A stretch of DNA of 16,618 nt from CAYRHS01 sp964424125 (lineage in GTDB: Bacteria; Actinomycetota; Acidimicrobiia; IMCC26256; JAOSJL01): the NCBI GenBank assembly GCA_964424125.1, contig CAYRHS010000064.1:1-16618 (forward strand). The letters are read 5' to 3'. Below the pieces are notes generated by a model. It did no database searches, was not told the DNA's origin, and saw only the letters and a program-made list of their open reading frames with translations. Below, one piece after another: positions 6,907-12,594 of the stretch (positions are counted from its first letter, which is position 1; the number at the start of each line of letters is the position of its first letter). A program made the translations under genes and the position numbers.

Positions 6907-8325
6907 TCAACCGATCCTCGACACCGTACGATCGAGAACGTCGGTGACCCAAACGGCATCGTGCCCCACTACCACCGCCAGCGGGGCGAAGCGCATGTTG
7001 ATGGTGTCGGTAACGGTGCGGCTGTCGACGTCGATGCGCGACACCGTGTTGTTCTGAAGGCTGGTGACCCAGACGGAGTCGTCGGAGGCGGCCACGCCTC
7101 GCGGTTCGGAACCGACCTCGATAGTGTCGGTAACGTTGTGGCTGTCGACGTCGATGCGCGACACCGTGTTGTTCTCAGGGCTGGTGACCCAGACGGCATC
7201 GCCCGACGAAGCGATCCCATCCGCGCCCCCGTCGACGTCGACCGTATCGGTCACCGTGCGCTCGTCGACGTCGATGCGCGACACCGTGCCCTCGCCACCG
7301 TCGGTCACCCAGACCGCGTCGCCCGACGAAGCGATCCCATCCGCGCCCCCGTCGACGTCGACCGTATCGGTCACCGTGCGCTCGTCGACGTCGATGCGCG
7401 ACACCGTGCCCTCGCCACCGTCGGTCACCCACACGGCGTCACCCGACACCGCCACCCCTGACGGGGCGTCGCCGACCCCGACGGTGTCGGTCACGATGCG
7501 CTCGTCAGGGTCAATGCGCGACACCGTGTCGTCGGAGGAGCTGGTGACCCAGACAGCGTCAGCCGACACCGCCATCCCCGACGGGGAACCCTCTATGTCA
7601 ATGGTGTCGGTGACTGAGACATCGTCGGGCAGACTCGCGCCAGTTCCGTCGCCCTCGCTGCGTGTCACCAGCAGGCTCACGACCGCGGCGAGGATCACGA
7701 CGAGGCCAACGGCTGCGACGACCCACCGCAGGTGGGCCCGCACGAACCCGCCCAGGCCGGCGGACCCCGCGACCACCGAAACGACCGGAAGCTCGTGGGG
7801 GAGCTGCTCAGGGTCCTCGAAGCCGAGGAGCATGCGGGTCGTCACAGCCAGGTGACGTAGATGGGCCTTCAACGGCGGGGTCATCGCGTCGAGCCAGTGC
7901 GCGCCGCTGATGAAGAACTCCAGCGTCGGCGATGGCGTCACCGCCTCGATCCGGAACGGCACGATCGGGATCCCCGCGTGCACCGCGTGGCCTAGCTCCC
8001 GGCTCGTGTGGCGCGATTCGTTCGAGTGCGCGGAGAACACGAACACCACCAGCCGACTGCCGTCGATCGCCGCGACGATGTCCTCGGCGTAGCTGTCCCC
8101 AGGAACCACGTCGCGAGGCGCGATCCAACACCGCACCTCGGCCGCCTCGAGCGTGCCGACGACCGCGTCCGCGATCGGCTTGTCCTCCGTCGCATAGCAG
8201 ACGAACACGTCGTGGTGCGCGACACGACCCATCTCGGCGCCAGAACCCGAAGGGACCACGGACCCAAGCCCCGCGTCTCGACTGCTCACGCCGTTCACGC
8301 CGGGCTCGCCCGACCCGGCTCTCAT
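6907..8325 (-). CDS. Membrane TIR protein with YVTN-type beta-propeller ectodomain (TIR-2)
   Basis: A 472-residue protein if it starts at the ATG at 8325, which overlaps the TGA of the upstream TIR-3 gene (ATGA, translational coupling). An inner ATG at 8232 gives 441 residues and is possible, but it lacks an RBS. TIR is at about 38-165: HHDVFVCYATEDKP, VRCWIAPRDVVPGDSYAEDI, FVFSAHSNESRHTSRELG (Glu110 at the catalytic position) and GAHWLDAMTPPL. One membrane helix lies at about 199-221. From about 237 to the end come six 40-residue repeats of the form VTDTxxV...G.AVS.DAVWVT......TVSRID, the signature of YVTN/Lactonase-like beta-propellers. The last repeat stops at SRIG, four residues short. 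Propeller outside and TIR inside suggests ligand-controlled TIR activity. The juxtamembrane block FVRAHLRWVVAAV is nearly identical to TIR-3, so the two are paralogues with swapped ectodomains. Confidence 0.9.
   Translation of the reverse strand: MRAGSGEPGVNGVSSRDAGLGSVVPSGSGAEMGRVAHHDVFVCYATEDKPIADAVVGTLEAAEVRCWIAPRDVVPGDSYAEDIVAAIDGSRLVVFVFSAHSNESRHTSRELGHAVHAGIPIVPFRIEAVTPSPTLEFFISGAHWLDAMTPPLKAHLRHLAVTTRMLLGFEDPEQLPHELPVVSVVAGSAGLGGFVRAHLRWVVAAVGLVVILAAVVSLLVTRSEGDGTGASLPDDVSVTDTIDIEGSPSGMAVSADAVWVTSSSDDTVSRIDPDERIVTDTVGVGDAPSGVAVSGDAVWVTDGGEGTVSRIDVDERTVTDTVDVDGGADGIASSGDAVWVTDGGEGTVSRIDVDERTVTDTVDVDGGADGIASSGDAVWVTSPENNTVSRIDVDSHNVTDTIEVGSEPRGVAASDDSVWVTSLQNNTVSRIDVDSRTVTDTINMRFAPLAVVVGHDAVWVTDVLDRTVSRIG
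7199..7431. repeat. Perfect 120-bp tandem duplication of a propeller blade
   Basis: Bases 7199-7311 recur without a difference at 7319-7431 (113 consecutive identities, period 120 bp, 40 codons). Other blades in the same gene share the pattern but differ at many positions, so this is a very recent in-frame blade gain. Confidence 0.95.
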
Positions 8326-9359
8326 CCCGCGCCCTCTTCCTCGCAGTAACCCCCCCCGTTCGAAGGAATCTCGCGATTCCCACAGGTCACGGCGAATTCC
8401 TCGTACTCCGAGTCGATCGGCGCCTCGTAGTACAACGTGTCGCACGCAGTCATGTCGCCGGTCTGACATCGGTCGTAGAGTCCGTCGAGGGCCGGGTCGT
8501 CGCCGTAGTGGCCCGCCTCTTCGGCCTCGCAACCCCCATGGAGCGCCGGCTGCCGGTTCCCACAGGTCGAACCGAACGACTCATACTCGGAGTCGATCGG
8601 GGCATCGAGGTACAGGTCGTCGCACGCGACTGGGTCACCCTCGTCACACCGGTCGTAGAGCGCGTCGAGGGCCGGGTCGTCCCCGTAGCCGGTGCCCTCG
8701 ACGGCCCCGCTGACGAATGGGTCTCGCGTCGTCGCGGAACCGTCAGCCTCTTCGGCGACGCCGTCGGCCTGATTTCCCGTCTCGCGGCTGTCGGCCTGGC
8801 CGCCGCCGTCGCCGCGTGTGAGCAGGACGCCGGCGGCGACAACGAGGATCACGAGCAAGGCAACGGCTGCGACGACCCACCGCAGGTGGGCCCGCACGAA
8901 CCCGCCGGGTCTGCCAGACGCTGCCACCACCGGCCCCGGCGCAACCTCCTCCTCGGCGCGCAAGAGCAGGAGCCTGATCGTGTCCGCGAGGCGTCGGACG
9001 TGCTGCTCAAGCGGAGGAGTGATCGCGTCGAGCCAGTGCGCGTCGCTCAAGTAGTAGGTGAGCTCCCCCGAGGGAGTGACGTCCTCCAGGCGCAGCGGCA
9101 GGATCGACAGCCCGTCGTTGACCGCCCGCTCCAACTCCCGCATGACCGTCGCCGACCCGTTGGCATGCGCCGACAGCAACAGCACCACGATCTGGCTCGA
9201 GTGGATCGCCGCGACGACGTCCTCGCCGAACCCGTGTCCTGGGATCACGTCCCGCGGCGCCACCCAGCAGCGGATCCCTTGCTGTTCGAGGGTGGCGACC
9301 ACCGCGTCCGCGACCGTCTTGTCCTCGGACGCGTACGAAACGAAGACGTCATGCGCCAC
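8322..9359 (-). CDS. Membrane TIR protein with duplicated Cys-rich ectodomain (TIR-3)
   Basis: A 345-residue protein. The GTG at 9359 follows GAGGGG eight bases upstream and leads directly into strand one of TIR (MAHDVFVSYASEDKTVADAV). TIR (4-130) has IRCWVAPRDVIPGHGFGEDV, VVLLLSAHANGSATVMRELE (Glu75 at the catalytic site) and DAHWLDAITPPL. One membrane helix lies at about 159-180 (HLRWVVAAVALLVILVVAAG). After an acidic, Gly-rich linker come two copies of a domain of about 58 residues (225-283, 285-342) with YGDDPALDALYDRC, GDPVACDDLY, PIDSEYESF and TCGNR, four Cys each. Such repeats occur on the outer face of several actinobacterial membrane proteins. First gene of the likely TIR-3/TIR-2 operon, overlapping its neighbour by 4 bp. 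Likely a membrane sensor with NADase-type output (activity inferred). Confidence 0.9.
   Translation of the reverse strand: MAHDVFVSYASEDKTVADAVVATLEQQGIRCWVAPRDVIPGHGFGEDVVAAIHSSQIVVLLLSAHANGSATVMRELERAVNDGLSILPLRLEDVTPSGELTYYLSDAHWLDAITPPLEQHVRRLADTIRLLLLRAEEEVAPGPVVAASGRPGGFVRAHLRWVVAAVALLVILVVAAGVLLTRGDGGGQADSRETGNQADGVAEEADGSATTRDPFVSGAVEGTGYGDDPALDALYDRCDEGDPVACDDLYLDAPIDSEYESFGSTCGNRQPALHGGCEAEEAGHYGDDPALDGLYDRCQTGDMTACDTLYYEAPIDSEYEEFAVTCGNREIPSNGGGYCEEEGAG
8334..8687. repeat. Tandem coding repeat of the TIR-3 ectodomain
   Basis: Two divergent copies, 8511-8687 and 8334-8507, encode the two Cys-rich domains. Each keeps four cysteines and the GDDPALD, YDRC, APIDSEYE and TCGNR blocks. 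They are less similar to one another than the propeller duplication, so this is an older event. Confidence 0.85.
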
Positions 9360-9440
9360 GCGAGAAACCCCTCACAGCGGGTTCTCCTTGACCCGCACAA
9401 TACGGACCACCCCTCCGACCGCCCAGAGGCCTTGGTCCTC
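9360..9440 (-). promoter_or_regulatory. Promoter region of the TIR-3/TIR-2 operon
   Basis: Minus strand: ACCAAGGCCTCTGGGC (9436-9421), then TATTGT as a candidate -10 (9402-9397), GAGGGG as RBS, then GTG at 9359. The same elements occur in the same order and spacing at 6725-6803. Beyond it, 9441-9672 holds no gene, only the hairpin at 9596-9614. Confidence 0.45.
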
Positions 9441-9595
9441 CATGGTCGGGTCATTCACCTCATGCTGCGAGCGGCCAACACGACGAGCCGTAATGCCTTC
9501 GCGACCGGCCGGTGAACCCTCTCGGCGCCGGCCCACTCGAGCTGGGACAGAAGGCCCTACGCCGCGACCTCGGGTGCGCCGGATACTGGCCTTGA

Positions 9596-9614
9596 GGAAG
9601 CGCTCGCTGCTTCC
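9596..9614. other. Perfect 6-bp stem hairpin upstream of the MauE-DsbA gene
   Basis: GGAAGC at 9596-9601 pairs with GCTTCC at 9609-9614 around a 7-base loop, about 60 bp before the start at 9673. It has no T-run. It could be a leader element or operator; I cannot assign a role. Confidence 0.3.
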
Positions 9615-9672
9615 GCAGGAGGGCCTGTGGTCCCTCGGTCGGCCGTTTCATCTGCCCTGTTCCTCCGTGACG

Positions 9673-10803
9673 ATGGCCACGAAGACAGTTAGGCACGCCG
9701 TCTTCTGGGCTGTCGCCACGCCGGTCGCGCGCTATGGCCTCGCGGGGGTGTGGGCATACGCCGCAGTGACGAAGCTGGGCGATCCCGATGCCGCGGTGCG
9801 CGCGGTGCGCGCTTACCAGCTCGTCCCCGCGGCCCTGGTCGAGCCGCTGGCGTGGGGGCTCCCCTTCGTCGAGCTTACGCTGGCCCTCCTCTTGGTCACC
9901 GGCGTCGCCTCACGCGCGGCAGCATGGGCCTCGCTCGTGCTGCTGGCAGTCTTCGTCGCCGGCATCGCATCCGTGTGGGCGCGCGGGCTTCGGATCGAAT
10001 GCGGTTGCTTCGGCGAGGGCGGCTCGGCCGACGTCGACGGAGTGGACTACGCGCTCGAGATCCTTCGCGATCTCGGGTTCGCCGCCTTGGCGATTGCCGT
10101 CGCGGTGGGCCCGAGTGACTCCCTCCGGTTGCGGGCGCACCTTCCCGTGCGCCTGCGGACTCGAGCCGGTCAGTCGGTGCTGCTCGCCGTTGCCCTCGTC
10201 ATCGCAGTGGCTCTGGGCGTGGTGGTCCAGGGGCGCCGCTCCGAGCTGGGTTCGAGTGATGTCGTGCCACCAGCCGCGATCGATGAGGCACTCGAAGTAC
10301 GTGGAACGCCATGGACGATCGGTCGAGCAGACGCGCCGGTCACCGTGGAGATCTACGAGGACTTCCTCTGTGCCCACTGCAGGGAGTTCCACAAGGAGGT
10401 CGAACCGGCGCTCGCACCGCTCGTGGAAGACGGCACGGCACGAGTCGCGTACCATCCCATGCCGCTCAGCGGCGAGGACAGTGTCCGCGTCGCGACCGCC
10501 GTCGCCTGCGCGTACGACGAAGGCGGTTTCGTCCGCTACCGGGACGCCGTCTACGCGGACCAGAGGGCCGACGGGCCCGTCACGGACCAACGCCTGATCT
10601 CGCTCGGCAAGGCGACGGGGCTGACCGGACAGGATTTCGAGCACTGCATTCGCGACGGAACCCACGAGGGCTGGATACGCGACCGCCTCGACGCCGGGTC
10701 CCGCCGCGGAGTGGTGCTCACACCAACGGTGTTCATCCAGGGAGAACTCGCCGTACGGGTGACCGCAGCGTCCCTTGCTGCTGCGGTGCGCGAGGAACGC
10801 TGA
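9673..10803 (+). CDS. MauE/DoxX-like membrane protein fused to a DsbA-type thioredoxin
   Basis: A 376-residue protein from ATG at 9673; a GTG two codons earlier is possible, and neither has a strong RBS. Residues 15-150 are a four-helix MauE/DoxX-like membrane domain with the family mark IECGCFG (Cys110, Cys112). A further membrane helix lies at about 168-186. Residues 200-376 are a DsbA/Thioredoxin_4 domain with YEDFLCAHCREFH (redox pair Cys233/Cys236) and the cis-Pro loop LTPTVF (Pro351). MauE-type proteins are thought to pass electrons for disulfide formation, and DsbA oxidises exported proteins. In many actinobacteria these are separate neighbouring genes; here one chain carries both. It is divergent from TIR-3, whose ectodomain has eight cysteines and could be a substrate, as could the Cys-containing lipoproteins nearby (inference). 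It converges with the coiled-coil gene 21 bp downstream. Confidence 0.88.
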   Translation: MATKTVRHAVFWAVATPVARYGLAGVWAYAAVTKLGDPDAAVRAVRAYQLVPAALVEPLAWGLPFVELTLALLLVTGVASRAAAWASLVLLAVFVAGIASVWARGLRIECGCFGEGGSADVDGVDYALEILRDLGFAALAIAVAVGPSDSLRLRAHLPVRLRTRAGQSVLLAVALVIAVALGVVVQGRRSELGSSDVVPPAAIDEALEVRGTPWTIGRADAPVTVEIYEDFLCAHCREFHKEVEPALAPLVEDGTARVAYHPMPLSGEDSVRVATAVACAYDEGGFVRYRDAVYADQRADGPVTDQRLISLGKATGLTGQDFEHCIRDGTHEGWIRDRLDAGSRRGVVLTPTVFIQGELAVRVTAASLAAAVREER

Positions 10804-10824
10804 CCCGATCTGTCTCTCGGTCCC

Positions 10825-11310
10825 TCAACCGACCGCGTCTCTTAGACTCGCCTGCAAGTCGTTCGCCGTGTCCTTCTCGGCGTTGAGCTCATCGGCCGTT
10901 GCGTTGTACGCACCGACGTCACCGGCCTGAACCGCGGCTTCCGATCGGGCGAGGATGTCCGACAAGCGACCTTCGCAATCGCAGAGCTGCTGGGCGATCG
11001 AGAGCGCCTCGCGCGACCGCTCAATGGTGGCGCTGGCGGAGGACACCGCAGCATCCAGATCCGCCTGCGCCGTGTCGAGCTGCTCGTTCGCCGCGTCCCG
11101 GTCGCCACGAGCATCTTCGACCGCCGTTTGCGCCTCGCTTCGGTCGTCGTCGGCGCTCGAGGAGAACTGCAACCCCACCACCAGAGCCGCGACGCCGACG
11201 GCGAGCACCACTGCCGCAGCGACCACGAGGACCAACTTCCGCCGTGGCCGATTCGTGGTCGACTCCTGGTCGACCACGTCCGGAGCCGTCGTCCACTGCT
11301 GCTCAGTCAC
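10825..11310 (-). CDS. Membrane-anchored coiled-coil protein with CDC motif
   Basis: A 161-residue protein with a GTG start (MTEQQWTTAP). The GTG overlaps the TGA of the upstream gene (GTGACTGA), so the two are translationally coupled. The cytoplasmic N-terminus ends in RPRRK, followed by a membrane helix at about 25-48. From about 56 to 115 heptads rich in Ala, Asp and Glu (AVEDARGDRDAANEQLDTAQ) predict an extracytoplasmic coiled coil that ends in CDCEG (Cys110, Cys112). A second helical part follows (LNAEKDTANDLQASLRDAVG). I recognise no family. Its topology matches that of the upstream partner, and the two probably form a hetero-oligomer (inference). Confidence 0.8.
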   Translation of the reverse strand: MTEQQWTTAPDVVDQESTTNRPRRKLVLVVAAAVVLAVGVAALVVGLQFSSSADDDRSEAQTAVEDARGDRDAANEQLDTAQADLDAAVSSASATIERSREALSIAQQLCDCEGRLSDILARSEAAVQAGDVGAYNATADELNAEKDTANDLQASLRDAVG

Positions 11311-11791
11311 CTGCAGCCTCCTTCACGGCGCTCTCGGCATCGGCAAGGTCGACACCGAGTTGCTGCACGGCCGCCACCTCGGCGTCGGAAGCGGATTGGA
11401 AGCCGGCAAGGGGATCCCCGTAGCACGATGCCGCCTCCTGAAGGACGCCGCTTGCGTTTGCGCAGTCGATGAAACCGTTGAACGCGGCTGTCGTCGCCCC
11501 CGCGAGGACCACGAGGCCGTCTGTCTGGCTGTCCACGTCGGCAACCAGCTCGGGAAGCGCCGCGGCCGTCTCCTCATCGGCGTCGGCCTCGTCCTGGAGC
11601 GACTGCGCCTCGTCCTGGATCGACTGCGCTTTGCTCTTCAACTCGTCGGCCTCGTCGCGCGTGCTCGACGCACCGACGAAGCTGACGACCCCGATGACGA
11701 GAAGAATCACGCCCAACCCGGCCGCGATTCCCCCCCCGATCAACACCCCGCGCTTCGCATACCAGGGCGAGGATGCACCATCTGCGCCCAT
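11303..11791 (-). CDS. Membrane-anchored coiled-coil protein, partner of the next gene
   Basis: A 162-residue protein. The ATG at 11791 follows GGGAGGG five bases upstream, the best RBS in this region. A short cytoplasmic start (MGADGASSPWYAKR) precedes a membrane helix at about 14-39. Residues 44-72 are a strong coiled coil (STRDEADELKSKAQSIQDEA). A helical domain with Cys110 and Cys123 follows (FNGFIDCANAS, ASCYGDP) and ends AVKEAAGD. Its stop overlaps the start of the coiled-coil gene downstream. Unknown family. It could tether or measure distance at the cell surface, or be part of an envelope complex. No link to the TIR/RyR genes is shown beyond proximity. Confidence 0.8.
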   Translation of the reverse strand: MGADGASSPWYAKRGVLIGGGIAAGLGVILLVIGVVSFVGASSTRDEADELKSKAQSIQDEAQSLQDEADADEETAAALPELVADVDSQTDGLVVLAGATTAAFNGFIDCANASGVLQEAASCYGDPLAGFQSASDAEVAAVQQLGVDLADAESAVKEAAGD

Positions 11792-12017
11792 CAGAACCCT
11801 CCCTGCAATCCCGCTCTCCGTTGCCGCGTCGTAGCTCAGCGAACCACGCTGCTACTAGGAGCCGCTAGAGGCGAACTTCCCAAATGGCAGGGGGCAAGAT
11901 TGCTCACGGGCCACGGGGTCTTGCTGGCCGTCGCGGCGCATTGAGCGGTACCAGTTAGCCGTGTGAGCCGTGACCTTCGCCCCTACCGCTCCGCTCCACC
12001 CCCGGCCAACCTGAGCG

Positions 12018-12445
12018 GTGATGAACTTGCGTGGACGCACTTGGGCCCGGCTCACGGTGCTAGTCGGGGTGGCCGGCTTGTTGGGCACAGCGTGTGGGGA
12101 TTCCGACAATGCCGGCCGAGGACACGACCACGACAGAAGAGGAAACCACCACGACAAAAGAGGAAACGGCCAGCGAGGAGGAGACGACTACGACCGAGGA
12201 GGAACCGACCCCAGCATTGTCGCCGGAAGACGAAGCTGCGTGCACCGTACATGAGGCAGCAGGTCGAGGCGCCCGGAGGCTACGACGCGCAGACCGTCTT
12301 CTCCACCATGGCGGACATGGCTACCACTGGAGGGTCGGTGGAAGCCGCAGCTCAACAGGCTCTAGCCGATTTTCAGGAGAACGGGGATCTCTCCCCCGAT
12401 GCCATCTCCAACTTGCTTGCGGAATGCGTCAATTCATTTCTGTGA
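12018..12445 (+). pseudogene. Frameshifted paralogue of the lipoprotein at 1179-1592
   Basis: Three frames together give a lipoprotein. The first, from GTG/ATG at 12018/12021, is MNLRGRTWARLTVLVGVAGL then GTACGDSDN (lipobox GTAC). The second, from about 12109, is the Glu/Thr-rich linker ending PALSPEDEAAC. The third, from about 12250, is APGGYDAQTVFSTMADMATT to the stop at 12445. The frame moves +1 near 12110-12120 and again near 12241-12250. From PGGYD to the last Cys, 35 of 52 residues match the intact copy. A duplicated gene that has since decayed, or two base errors. Divergent from the coiled-coil gene at 11791; the 226 bp between holds no gene. The 149 bp after it, up to 12595, is also empty. 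Confidence 0.75.
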
Positions 12446-12594
12446 TCGCCCGAACCGTCCGGCTGTTCGCGCGCAGCCTCCTGATCGGCGACGGCGCCTT
12501 CGGCGGCGGCGAGAAACCCGAGTATGGGGCCAGCCAGTGTCCATCTCCTCCAGCCCACCCGATACGTCAAGCTGAGTCGAGGGCCGGTTAACCA

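Noticed and set aside
7000..7620. Repeat array as CRISPR or satellite
   Set aside because: The 120-bp periodicity is the coding signature of 40-residue beta-propeller blades in an intact reading frame.
8326..8532. Upstream extension of the TIR-2 reading frame
   Set aside because: It lies wholly inside the TIR-3 coding sequence and is Arg/Gly-rich. The ATGA overlap gives a natural start at 8325.
5468..9359. Thoeris system
   Set aside because: TIR genes are present, but no ThsA-type SIR2-SLOG or other known Thoeris effector is in the window, and these TIR proteins are membrane-anchored.
7932..9515. A 527-codon plus-strand open frame opposite TIR-2/TIR-3
   Set aside because: Its translation is Arg/Pro-rich and lacks motifs, while the minus strand over the same span encodes two clear TIR proteins. 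It is a GC-rich shadow frame.
9058..9672. Upstream extension of the MauE-DsbA reading frame
   Set aside because: The extension overlaps the TIR-3 start and reads as Arg/Ser-rich antisense. The membrane domain begins right after ATG at 9673.
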